Below are positions 26,388-34,617 of a DNA stretch of 62,139 bases, one piece after another; position 1 is the first letter of the stretch, and the number at the start of each line of letters is the position of its first letter. Source of the stretch: Akkermansiaceae bacterium UBA4589 (GTDB lineage Bacteria; Verrucomicrobiota; Verrucomicrobiia; Verrucomicrobiales; Akkermansiaceae); contig DGJT01000061.1 of NCBI GenBank assembly GCA_002387565.1, positions 1-62,139 of the forward strand, written 5' to 3'. The notes beneath the pieces were generated by a model. That model ran no database searches, was not told where the DNA came from, and saw only the letters and a program-made list of their open reading frames with translations. A program made the position numbers and the translations under genes.

Positions 26388-28328
26388 TTAACCGAATAAG
26401 TCGTAACTACGCCCCTCATACCCCTGATACCAATGTGAATAAGCCTGGCATACTACATAGTAACCACCGACTGTTGGGTAGTCTCCGGTGAAATACCAGT
26501 CTCCGTAATCTGGACCTAGGCACTCGTGGAGAGTTGGCACATCTAGATAGATGATTTCTAATTCACCTTTCCATGACAATAGATCTGGCATAAGGATTTC
26601 AGCAATTTTAGCTGATACTTCTTTGTAGGTGAATTGCTCATAGAGTTTTTTGACTGGGTTAGTTTGTTGACCAAATGGCTTAGCTAACTCAGCCTGACAC
26701 TCATTGAAAACTTGCTCTAATAATGCTGCTTGTCCATTTTGACGCAACATCTTGACAACAGCATCAAAAGCAACAAATTTTCCTAATTCTGACATATCAA
26801 TACCATAACAATCAGGGAATCTGATTTGTGGAGCGGTAGAACAGATGATAATTTTCTTAGGGTTGGTTCGAGAAAGAATATTGATAATGCTTTCTCTAAG
26901 TGTCGTTCCTCGCACAATAGAGTCGTCAAGCACGACCAAGGTGTCTTTTTGAGTCACCACATCATAAGTGATATCATAGACGTGTGATACTAAACGCTCA
27001 CGGTCTTTTTGCTGAGAAATAAAGGTTCTAAGCTTGATATCTTTGTGTGCTATTTTTTCGCCACGAGGCCAATTCTTGAGAATAAGTTCATCCAGAAGTT
27101 TATCAGTCACCTCCCCCTGCTCTACGGCAGCTAACATGTCGCGCTTCACTTCCATACGGCGATGCTCACGCAACCCGTCCATCAATCCATAATAAGCAGT
27201 CTCTGCCGTATTAGGAATAAAAGAGACCACCATATCTTCAAAATTACCATCTACAGCTTCGATAATCTGAGGAGCTAGACCTGCACCTAAAATCTTGCGC
27301 TCTTTATAAATTTTAGGGTCATTACCACGTGAAAAATAAATACTCTCAAATGAACAAGATTTCTTTTCAGCTGCTTGCAAAATCTGTTTAAAATCAATAG
27401 CTCCATTATGATCTACCGTCATAATACCACCTGGGTTTAATTCTTTAATTTCTTCTTTTTGGACAGAGAATACCGTCATAAGCGGTACTCGCTCTGAAGC
27501 TACAGCAATGACTTCGTCATCAATGTAATAATGACAAGGACGAATGCCGTGAGGATCACGCGTCACAAATAAATCACCATTACCTACTGCACCTGCAATA
27601 GCATAACCACCATCCCAAGCCTCAGCTGCCTGCTGAATGACGTCAGCAATACTTAGTTCTTCTGATATTAAGGCAGGGATTTTTCTACCTTCGATACCTT
27701 CGTCTTTAAGTTTGCGGTATAAATCGGTATGAGTTTCATCTAAATAATACCCGATTTCTTCGAGCACCGTTTGGGTGTCTGTATCAAATACAGGATGTTG
27801 ACCACGATTAATAAGCTTCTGATTGAGCTCCGTTGTGTTGGTCATATTAAAGTTGCCCATGACCATGAGTGTTCTTGTTGACCAGTTACTACGACGAGTG
27901 TAAGGGTGACACGAGGTTTCGTTAAACGCTCCTGATGTACCGTATCTCAAATGCCCCATGAGAATTTCACCACCAAAATCATAATTACGTTTAATCAACT
28001 CAGGGTCAGCAGTTGTCTCGTTGGGCTTAGTAATGATACCTAACTCTTTGAGCTCATTAATATGAGCCAATTCTTTTTTGAAAATCTTACTTAGGCAGTT
28101 TTCTTCCGCATTACGATGCCTAAACATGTACGAAAGACCCATTGGTTGATTGATTTTAATCCCCCCAATACCAGCGCCATCATGTCCTCGGTTATGCTGT
28201 TTCTCCATAAGGAGGAAGAGTTTCTGAAACCCCCAAAAAGAAGTGCCGTATTTATCCTGATAATAAGATAAAGGCTTGCGCAAGCGAACTATTGCAATAC
28301 CGCATTCGTGCTTTAAAAAATCACTCAC
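26388..28328 (-). CDS. purF: Amidophosphoribosyltransferase, long form
   Basis: Makes 5-phosphoribosylamine from PRPP and glutamine, the first purine step. The N-terminal class II glutamine amidotransferase domain has HECGIAIV with Cys9 as the likely nucleophile after propeptide removal, and RGHDGAG. The PRPP-binding signature VVLDDSIVRGTTL sits in the phosphoribosyltransferase domain. At 646 aa it is about 150 aa longer than E. coli PurF and starts MSDFLKHECG, like the long form found in Bacteroidetes and relatives; the extra length is partly a C-terminal domain (about 530-646). The start codon is GTG. purM precedes it by 18 nt. Confidence 0.9.
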   Translation of the reverse strand: MSDFLKHECGIAIVRLRKPLSYYQDKYGTSFWGFQKLFLLMEKQHNRGHDGAGIGGIKINQPMGLSYMFRHRNAEENCLSKIFKKELAHINELKELGIITKPNETTADPELIKRNYDFGGEILMGHLRYGTSGAFNETSCHPYTRRSNWSTRTLMVMGNFNMTNTTELNQKLINRGQHPVFDTDTQTVLEEIGYYLDETHTDLYRKLKDEGIEGRKIPALISEELSIADVIQQAAEAWDGGYAIAGAVGNGDLFVTRDPHGIRPCHYYIDDEVIAVASERVPLMTVFSVQKEEIKELNPGGIMTVDHNGAIDFKQILQAAEKKSCSFESIYFSRGNDPKIYKERKILGAGLAPQIIEAVDGNFEDMVVSFIPNTAETAYYGLMDGLREHRRMEVKRDMLAAVEQGEVTDKLLDELILKNWPRGEKIAHKDIKLRTFISQQKDRERLVSHVYDITYDVVTQKDTLVVLDDSIVRGTTLRESIINILSRTNPKKIIICSTAPQIRFPDCYGIDMSELGKFVAFDAVVKMLRQNGQAALLEQVFNECQAELAKPFGQQTNPVKKLYEQFTYKEVSAKIAEILMPDLLSWKGELEIIYLDVPTLHECLGPDYGDWYFTGDYPTVGGYYVVCQAYSHWYQGYEGRSYDLFG

Positions 28329-28346
28329 TGAGTTTTGTTATTTAAA

Positions 28347-29342
28347 TTAAGCAAATTTCCAGTCAACCTTGACTTCGCCTGTTGAGTCTAGCTCACCGAT
28401 AACTACGCCACCGCAACCAGCAGCGCAGGCTGCTTCTACTTGAGATTTTGGTACGATAATAACCCAACCAAAACCTAAGTTAAAGGTGTTTGGCAAGTCT
28501 GCTAAATCTACAATGTCAGCTAATTTCTCTAGACCTTTAGCATCCCAATCAGGGAGTTTAATGTCAGCTCCTAGCTCGCCAATAACACGCTCAAGGTTTT
28601 CGGGTAACCCTCCACCTGTAATGTGAGCCATAGCCTTAGGCTTAATACCTGCATCACGCAATCCCCAAACCACATCATGATAAAGACGTGTTGGCTTGAG
28701 AATTTCTTTCATTTCTTCAGCGCTAAATAAATCAGGATTTTGCTGTAATACTCGACGTACTAGAGACCAGCCATTGGCATGAATACCATCAGATTGATAA
28801 CCAATTAATACGTCTCCTTCTTCTAGGCTATCTGGTACAATAAGCTCAGGCTTTTCAACACAGCCAATACAGAATCCAGCTAGCTCTAAGTTGCCTTCAC
28901 CTACAAGACCTGGCATTTCGGCTGTTTCACCGCCTGCTAAGATACATTTACAAGCTTCTAAGTAATCAGACATGCCTTTGATGAGGCGTGTGATTTTTGG
29001 CTTATCTAGAGAATCTACACCAATATAATCTAAAAATAGTAAAGGGTCACCACCTGTAGTCAGGATATCATTAACACTCATGGCTACTAAGTCCATGCCT
29101 GCCCACTCTACCAAGTCATACTCAAAAAGGAGTTCTAATTTTGTTCCCACTCCATCGCAACCAGTGACGAGCACAGGCTCTTTATAATCACTCAGGTCAT
29201 AAGCAGCGGCAAATAAGCCAAAAGCTCCAAATAATTTGCGAGCCTGCTGTGTGCGTGCAACCTCTTTACCAATATCACCGACTAGTGCTGCTGCTTCTCT
29301 AGTATCAACTCCAGCTTCCTTATAAGTAAGTTTAGACTCCAT
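28347..29342 (-). CDS. purM: Phosphoribosylformylglycinamidine cyclo-ligase
   Basis: Closes the imidazole ring to make AIR in purine synthesis. 331 aa with YKEAGVD at the N-terminus, the GCDGVGTKL motif, NDILTTGGDPLLFLDY, GGETAEMPG and ITGGGLPENLERV, all typical PurM/AIRS signatures. It forms a pair with purF. The 147-nt gap upstream contains partial inverted repeats (TTTTAGAGC with GCTCTATTAAAA) but no purine riboswitch consensus. Confidence 0.96.
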   Translation of the reverse strand: MESKLTYKEAGVDTREAAALVGDIGKEVARTQQARKLFGAFGLFAAAYDLSDYKEPVLVTGCDGVGTKLELLFEYDLVEWAGMDLVAMSVNDILTTGGDPLLFLDYIGVDSLDKPKITRLIKGMSDYLEACKCILAGGETAEMPGLVGEGNLELAGFCIGCVEKPELIVPDSLEEGDVLIGYQSDGIHANGWSLVRRVLQQNPDLFSAEEMKEILKPTRLYHDVVWGLRDAGIKPKAMAHITGGGLPENLERVIGELGADIKLPDWDAKGLEKLADIVDLADLPNTFNLGFGWVIIVPKSQVEAACAAGCGGVVIGELDSTGEVKVDWKFA

Positions 29343-29488
29343 AAAAAAATAAGATAATCAGACCCCTTTGAAGATTCATAAAACTTATCTTTAAAGCTAA
29401 AAAAGTTTTAGAGCGGTCGTTAAGATTATGTAACCTTAAACTCCTTGATACACAAGTTTAAAGCTCTATTAAAACTCAGCTTATTTAA

Positions 29489-30259
29489 TCAGGTCAAAAT
29501 TAAGTCGATTGCCTTGGCTGCTGCACGCATAGCAAAACTAGTTGTGACAAGCATTGAGGCGCCTAATCCAGTTTGACAGTTAAACCCTGCTTGCTGTTTG
29601 ATGGGCTGATGACACTCATCAAGTATAGTAATAGGCTCCTGTGAGTAAACCGCATGAATTTTCATTTTTTTAGGCTTTTGGGTTGGGTTAGCGGCGCCTT
29701 TTACAAATCCGTATTCTTGGCGCAGGGTGGTGCGTACTTTTCTTAATAACGGGTCTTTGGCTAATGATAAATCATCTATTTTTATATCACTATTGAGTTT
29801 TTTGCCTCCTGTTGAGCCAATAGTTATTACCTCCAACTGCCTTTCTTTGGCTTGAGCTATAAGCAGTGATTTTTCCTGATAAGCATCTATAGCATCAATC
29901 ACAATGCTTCCTGATTGATCGAGTATGGCCTGTGCGTTTCTAGCCTTTAAAAAAGTCTGTTCAATATCAACCCTACAATCAGGGTTAATTTGTAACACTT
30001 GCTCTTTGAGCACTTGCGCTTTCGATTGACCTACGGTTGAAAGATTGGCGTAAGCCTGACGGTTGGTGTTATGCACGCAAATTTCATCAATATCAATGAG
30101 TTGCAAACTGCCCACTCCACAACGCGCTAACCCCTCGACTACCCATGACCCAACACCTCCTAGTCCTACTACGGTGACTCTAGCTGTCTGTAACTTGGTT
30201 AAGCTGCCTTGACCGTGGAGTTGCTCGACACCTCTAAATCTATCTTGATAGCTGGGCAT
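29489..30259 (-). CDS. tcdA: tRNA threonylcarbamoyladenosine dehydratase
   Basis: An E1-like ATP-dependent enzyme that cyclises t6A37 to ct6A in tRNA. The ATP loop GLGGVGSWVVE is at about 32-42, followed by LIDIDEICVHNTNRQ, the signature separating TcdA from ThiF/MoeB, and ALRR-like C-terminal segments. 256 aa is normal. No ThiG or MoaD-type partner is adjacent. The EboD-like gene lies 15 nt upstream in the same direction and may share a transcript. Confidence 0.9.
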   Translation of the reverse strand: MPSYQDRFRGVEQLHGQGSLTKLQTARVTVVGLGGVGSWVVEGLARCGVGSLQLIDIDEICVHNTNRQAYANLSTVGQSKAQVLKEQVLQINPDCRVDIEQTFLKARNAQAILDQSGSIVIDAIDAYQEKSLLIAQAKERQLEVITIGSTGGKKLNSDIKIDDLSLAKDPLLRKVRTTLRQEYGFVKGAANPTQKPKKMKIHAVYSQEPITILDECHQPIKQQAGFNCQTGLGASMLVTTSFAMRAAAKAIDLILT

Positions 30260-30274
30260 TCTAGCTAAACTAAA

Positions 30275-31426
30275 TTAGACTAAGTCTTTTAACTCTTTAA
30301 GCTCTGCAAAGCATTGAGCTATTAAAGCTGTGTCCATCTGTTGAACTTCTTCAACTATACCAACTCCCTTAAGGAGCAAAATATTAAGCTCTCCACCTAA
30401 ATGTTCCCTGAATTCATTAAGCCCCGCAATGACAGCTAACTGCTCTGATTCTGCATCTAGTAACTCGCAGGCAGGGTGCCAAACTGGCAAATCTAATAAT
30501 TTAACCAACTGTACAATCTCGTTAAAATGAGAGATATCAAACCAGCCTAATTTAACAGCATACAGAGTATCTAAACACAAACCTATAGAAACGGCTTGCG
30601 CATGGCTAAGTTCAAAATCACTTAATTGCTCTAGTTTGTGCGCTGCCCAATGACCGTAGTCTAAAGGCCTACTATTACCTTGCTCAAAGGCGTCTCCTCC
30701 CTCACAAATATGCTTCGCATGCAAAATCGCTGATTGCTCAATGACCGTTTCAAACACTTCACCTTGAGCTTTCGCCAATGATTCAGCATTGTTTATCATG
30801 TAATTAAAGAAGTCCGCGTCTTTAACCAAAGCTACTTTGATAGCCTCGATGAGCCCGTGCCTACGCTCAGCCAAGGGTAGAGTTTGTAATAAAGAGAAAT
30901 CATTAATCACAGCATAAGGCACAGCAAATGAACCTAAAAAATTCTTCTTACCAAAAGCGTTAATAGCATTTTTAACCCCTACACCACTATCGTCCTGAGC
31001 CAGTGTTGTTGTTGGAAACCTAACTAATCTCACTCCTCGATGAGCTGTAGCACAAGCCAAGCCAATCACATCGAGAAAAGCTCCACCTCCAATAGCGACC
31101 ACATAACTATGTCTATCAACGCCTTGCGCCTCGATAATATCCCAAGCGTGTTTGAGCACATCAAAATTTTGTTTGGATGCCTCTCCGCCATTCAGTGGGT
31201 AACAACCTTTGTAATCAAAAGTTTCTAATGCTTGAAAGTAGTTATTAATTTGCGCCCCTAAATTTGAACTTACCTCTAAAATGGCATCTTCTGCCAATAC
31301 TATAATTTTAGTATTTTTTTGTTCGACATTGAGAACCTCTCGCAAAGTTAAATTCTCGATATGAAAGACATCATGCGTAAAGCGAATACGATGTTGATAA
31401 TCTACAGTAAAACTAAAATTGGGCAT
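30275..31426 (-). CDS. Sugar phosphate cyclase of the 3-dehydroquinate synthase superfamily, EboD-like
   Basis: A 383 aa NAD/metal-dependent cyclase fold protein. VVAIGGGAFLDVIGLACA is the NAD loop, and the RFPTTTLAQDDSGVGVKN and NAFGKKNFLGSF segments, together with SRPLDYGHWAAHKLE (metal-binding His), resemble EboD-type proteins more than AroB, which usually reads KTGVNHPLGKN. EboD belongs to the eboABCDEF pathway for a cryptic membrane-associated metabolite; no other ebo gene is in the window. A plain AroB role cannot be excluded without the rest of the genome. It starts beside the MITE-like element at 31.5 kb. Confidence 0.8.
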   Translation of the reverse strand: MPNFSFTVDYQHRIRFTHDVFHIENLTLREVLNVEQKNTKIIVLAEDAILEVSSNLGAQINNYFQALETFDYKGCYPLNGGEASKQNFDVLKHAWDIIEAQGVDRHSYVVAIGGGAFLDVIGLACATAHRGVRLVRFPTTTLAQDDSGVGVKNAINAFGKKNFLGSFAVPYAVINDFSLLQTLPLAERRHGLIEAIKVALVKDADFFNYMINNAESLAKAQGEVFETVIEQSAILHAKHICEGGDAFEQGNSRPLDYGHWAAHKLEQLSDFELSHAQAVSIGLCLDTLYAVKLGWFDISHFNEIVQLVKLLDLPVWHPACELLDAESEQLAVIAGLNEFREHLGGELNILLLKGVGIVEEVQQMDTALIAQCFAELKELKDLV

Positions 31427-31520
31427 ACAGGTAATAAAACTGTGGCAAGTTAAGATAAATAAGATTTAAATGAAAGCCATTTTTGCAAAAGCGCCACTTT
31501 AGGGATGAGTTTTCTATTTT

Positions 31521-31895
31521 AATCAGACTACCCGATAAAAAATTGAAAGCTACTATCAACTATTTTGTTCTTAGGTAAGGCGTGACTGCCAACTAGTATA
31601 GACATACTAGTTAAAGGAATAACGACACATAAGAGAAAAAGAGTGATGGTGCTTTTAATATATTTATTAAGGCAACTTAACTGCCCTGACTTTAGATCAA
31701 GTTCATTAAGTATAATACTTTATAATTTAAAAAAAACTTCAACCAGCACTCAATTAATTCAATCTACTTCGGAGTGTCGAATTAATCAGTTCAGCTAAAC
31801 TTTAACTGTCACTCAACTTTTAAGCAACCATACTAAAGCAGGTTGCTTTAGTAACTCCTTATTGCGTCACTGTTTTTTTGTCGGGTAGTTTGATT
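31521..31895. repeat. MITE-like element bounded by 22-bp terminal inverted repeats
   Basis: The arms at 31521-31542 and 31874-31895 (AATCA, ACTACCCGA and an A-run, then the reverse complement) match at 20 of 22 positions. The ~375-bp element fills most of the 510-nt gap between two divergent genes and has no credible open frame. Internal perfect hairpins include AACTAGTAT/ATACTAGTT (31591-31612) and ACTAAAGCA/TGCTTTAGT (31832-31852), and a looser ATTAATTC/GAATTAAT pair lies between. No clear target-site duplication was found. The rest of the gap (31427-31520 and 31896-31936) shows nothing recognisable. Confidence 0.6.
31823..31852 (+). promoter_or_regulatory. Two mutually exclusive hairpins upstream of the class V aminotransferase gene
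   Basis: AAGCAACC (31823-31830) can pair with GGTTGCTT (31841-31848), or ACTAAAGCA (31832-31840) with TGCTTTAGT (31844-31852). The two stems share sequence and cannot coexist. This is an attenuator-like layout 85 nt before the ATG, but no T-run or leader peptide is evident and it lies inside the MITE-like element, so it may be only element structure. Confidence 0.3.
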
Positions 31896-31936
31896 TTAGT
31901 ATTGAATTATGACATGATTTCGTCCAAATTCTGCGC

Positions 31937-33022
31937 ATGAGTAAACCTAAACTTTTCAGCCCTGGCCCAATTAATGTTACTGCTAGCACCTACGAGGCTA
32001 TGTGCGCACCTATGATTGGTCATAGAGGCAAAGATTTTGAAGAACTTTACGCCGACATACAGCCAAAATTGCAAGCCGTAGCAAAAACGACTCAACCTGT
32101 TTACATTTCAACCTCATCTGCCTGGGGCGTGATGGAGGCAGCTATTCGCAATCTCGTGCAGAAAAAGGTGCTCAATCTCTGCTGCGGTGCTTTTTCTGAT
32201 AAATGGTACGATGTCGCTCAACGCTGCGGTAAAGATGCCGAAAAAATTCAAGCTGAATGGGGGCAACCTATAGACCCTGAGCTTGTCAGAGCTAAATTAG
32301 CCGAAGGCGGTTTCGACACGGTAACTTTGGTACACAACGAAACGTCTACTGGTGTGATGAACCCTCTTGAGGAGATTGTTAATGTCGTCAAATCTTTTGA
32401 TGATGTGCTCATTGTTGTTGATACTGTCTCTTCATTCTCAGCCGTACCCGTTGAAACAGAAAAGCTTGGCATTGACTGTCTTCTTGCTGGCGTACAAAAG
32501 GCGGTAGCTCTACCTCCAGGTATTACTATTTTTTCACTCTCTCCAGCTGCTGTTGAGCGCACTAAGTCCACTCCAGACAGAGGTTATTATTTTGACTTTA
32601 TGGAGTTTGTCAAAAATGGAGCTAAGAACAACACCCCTTCCACACCACCGATCACTCTTATCTACGGTCTGCAACATAAGCTCAATGAAATGTTAGCCGA
32701 AGGTTTAGAAAATCGTTATGCTCGTCACGAAGAACTCAATCAAATGGTGATTGAATGGGCGCTTAAATACGGTTTTGAAATCTTTTCACCTGAAGGATTT
32801 AGATCTAAAACTTTAGTCACGATTGCCAATAACCTTGATATCGATGTCTCTCTCTTGGTTAAAACTCTTAGGGAAAAACATAACTTCCTCATCAATGGAG
32901 GCTATGGTAAGGTTAAAGGTACTACATTTAGGATTTCAAATATGGGTGATGAGACTGTAGAGACGATGACAGAACTACTCGACGCCCTCGATGATGTGAT
33001 GCCTAGCATCCTTGCCAAATAA
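31937..33022 (+). CDS. Class V aminotransferase (alanine-glyoxylate / serine-pyruvate family)
   Basis: A 361 aa PLP enzyme of fold type I. It begins LFSPGPINV, as in serine-glyoxylate/phosphoserine-type aminotransferases; VDTVSSFSAVPV and LAGVQKAVALPPG carry the cofactor Asp and the PLP-Lys, and a C-terminal TTFRISNMG provides the substrate Arg. Candidates are serine- or alanine-glyoxylate aminotransferase, or a phosphoserine aminotransferase substitute; sequence does not settle it. It is 11 nt upstream of purU, so a link between serine/glycine and one-carbon units is plausible. No Shine-Dalgarno precedes the ATG. Confidence 0.8.
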   Translation: MSKPKLFSPGPINVTASTYEAMCAPMIGHRGKDFEELYADIQPKLQAVAKTTQPVYISTSSAWGVMEAAIRNLVQKKVLNLCCGAFSDKWYDVAQRCGKDAEKIQAEWGQPIDPELVRAKLAEGGFDTVTLVHNETSTGVMNPLEEIVNVVKSFDDVLIVVDTVSSFSAVPVETEKLGIDCLLAGVQKAVALPPGITIFSLSPAAVERTKSTPDRGYYFDFMEFVKNGAKNNTPSTPPITLIYGLQHKLNEMLAEGLENRYARHEELNQMVIEWALKYGFEIFSPEGFRSKTLVTIANNLDIDVSLLVKTLREKHNFLINGGYGKVKGTTFRISNMGDETVETMTELLDALDDVMPSILAK

Positions 33023-33033
33023 TCACCCCTATC

Positions 33034-33909
33034 ATGCCTAGTTCATCACCAAGCCTTATTCTTAAAATACAATGCCCTGACCAAGTTGGCATTGTAGAGC
33101 AAATCACGGCCATTGTTGCTGCGCATGACGGTAATTTGACTCAAGTCAGCCAATTTGCTGACACCATTAACCAATGGTTTTTTGCTCGCTTTGAAATTCA
33201 AATCAGTGAACAAAACAGCACTAAACTACAAGCAAGCTTTGTAGATTTGGCTCATCAATTACAAGCGGAATGGGATTTTAGAAGCATCCCTTACCGTATG
33301 AAAACAGCTATTCTTGTCACCAAGGCAAACCATTGCTTGCAAGAAATTCTCTGGCGCAATCAAACAGGTGAGTACCCTATTGAAATCACTTCGGTCATTG
33401 CTAACCATTTAGAATGCCAAGAATTAGTTGAGTCTTCTGGTATTCAATTTCATTACATCGATGAGCTTAAGGCTGGCTGTAATGCTGAAGAAAAAAAATT
33501 AGGCTTTGCTAAGATTGATGCACTTCTCACCGAAGAGAAAACTGAGCTAGCTATCTTAGCGCGCTTCATGCAAATCATTCCTGAAGATATGTGTGAAAAA
33601 TATAAAGGCAAGCTCATTAATATTCACCATAGTTTACTTCCTGCATTTATTGGTGCCAACCCTTACCAACAAGCCTATGATAGAGGTGTTAAATTTATTG
33701 GAGCGACTTGTCACTATGTGACTGCTGATTTAGATGCTGGACCCATTATTGAGCAGGAAATTCGACGTGTAAATCACAACTATACTCCTGAAGATTTACG
33801 CTTACTCGGACGTGAATGTGAGCGTATTGCGCTTGCTAATGGTATCGAATACCATGTTAATGACAGGACGCTAATCAAATCCAATAAGGCTATTGTGTTT
33901 AGCAAGTAA
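33034..33909 (+). CDS. purU: Formyltetrahydrofolate deformylase
   Basis: Hydrolyses 10-formyl-THF to formate and THF, balancing the one-carbon pool. The N-terminal ACT domain (about 8-85, CPDQVGIVEQITAIVAAH) is followed by a formyltransferase-fold catalytic domain with NIHHSLLPAFIGANPY and GATCHYVTADLDAGPII, including the catalytic Asn-His-Asp set. 291 aa is normal. It lies 11 nt after the class V aminotransferase and 56 nt before def; fhs, which runs the opposite reaction, is at 57.5 kb. Confidence 0.95.
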   Translation: MPSSSPSLILKIQCPDQVGIVEQITAIVAAHDGNLTQVSQFADTINQWFFARFEIQISEQNSTKLQASFVDLAHQLQAEWDFRSIPYRMKTAILVTKANHCLQEILWRNQTGEYPIEITSVIANHLECQELVESSGIQFHYIDELKAGCNAEEKKLGFAKIDALLTEEKTELAILARFMQIIPEDMCEKYKGKLINIHHSLLPAFIGANPYQQAYDRGVKFIGATCHYVTADLDAGPIIEQEIRRVNHNYTPEDLRLLGRECERIALANGIEYHVNDRTLIKSNKAIVFSK

Positions 33910-33965
33910 TCATTAGAGTAGATTTTAATTCCTACACTTCCTTCTACCCACCACCTCTTCTTTTT

Positions 33966-34535
33966 ATGATTTTAGAAATTATCCAATACGGACACCCAAC
34001 GCTGCGTAAAAAAGCAGCTAACCTCTCAGTTGAGGGTATTAAAGAACCTCAATTAGCTCAATTAGTGGAGAACATGCTAGAGACTATGGAGCATGCGCAA
34101 GGCATAGGCTTAGCCGCGCCTCAAATTAATGAATCTCTGCAATTAGCTGTGATTGACTTAGGGGGAGAGGACGAATCAAACACCCTGCTCGAGTTAGATG
34201 GCAAGAGTGTTCAGCTTGAAGACATTATGCCGCTGACCTTTATCAATCCAGAGCTCAAGCTCTACCCTAAAGTGAAAGATAAAATGCAAGAAGGCTGTCT
34301 AAGCATTCAAGGCCTCCAAGCTACAGTAATTAGACCGACTGTCGTTGAAATGACTTATCTTGATTTAGAAGGTCAGGAACACACTCTAAAATGTGATGGG
34401 CTACTAGGCCGAGCTATTCAGCATGAATGCGACCATTTAGAAGGTATCTTATTTACCGACAGAGTCGGCAGCCTACATAAGCCTAAAGTAAAAAAACAGC
34501 TCGAAGCACTGCTCAAACCTAAGTCTTTCTTTTAA
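33966..34535 (+). CDS. def: Peptide deformylase
   Basis: Removes the formyl group from nascent peptides. All three motifs are present: GIGLAAPQ (about 45-52), EGCLS with the metal Cys, and HECDH with metal His residues and catalytic Glu. 189 aa. An extra ~20 residue insert (about 65-90, rich in Glu/Leu) separates motif 1 from motif 2, longer than in E. coli. It ends a plus-strand run with purU and is followed by a strong bidirectional terminator. Confidence 0.96.
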   Translation: MILEIIQYGHPTLRKKAANLSVEGIKEPQLAQLVENMLETMEHAQGIGLAAPQINESLQLAVIDLGGEDESNTLLELDGKSVQLEDIMPLTFINPELKLYPKVKDKMQEGCLSIQGLQATVIRPTVVEMTYLDLEGQEHTLKCDGLLGRAIQHECDHLEGILFTDRVGSLHKPKVKKQLEALLKPKSFF

Positions 34536-34554
34536 CAAGTTTTGATTAAGTAAG

Positions 34555-34592
34555 AAAAAAGCCCCGTAGTTGTGAAACTACGGGGCTTTTTT
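34555..34592. terminator. Bidirectional terminator between def and the sulfatase gene
   Basis: Perfect 11-bp GC-rich stem GCCCCGTAGTT / AACTACGGGGC with a GTGA loop, flanked by A6 and T6. It lies between two convergent genes and can serve both strands. Confidence 0.95.
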
Positions 34593-34617
34593 ATACAAAG
34601 ATTTTTTAAAATGCTTA

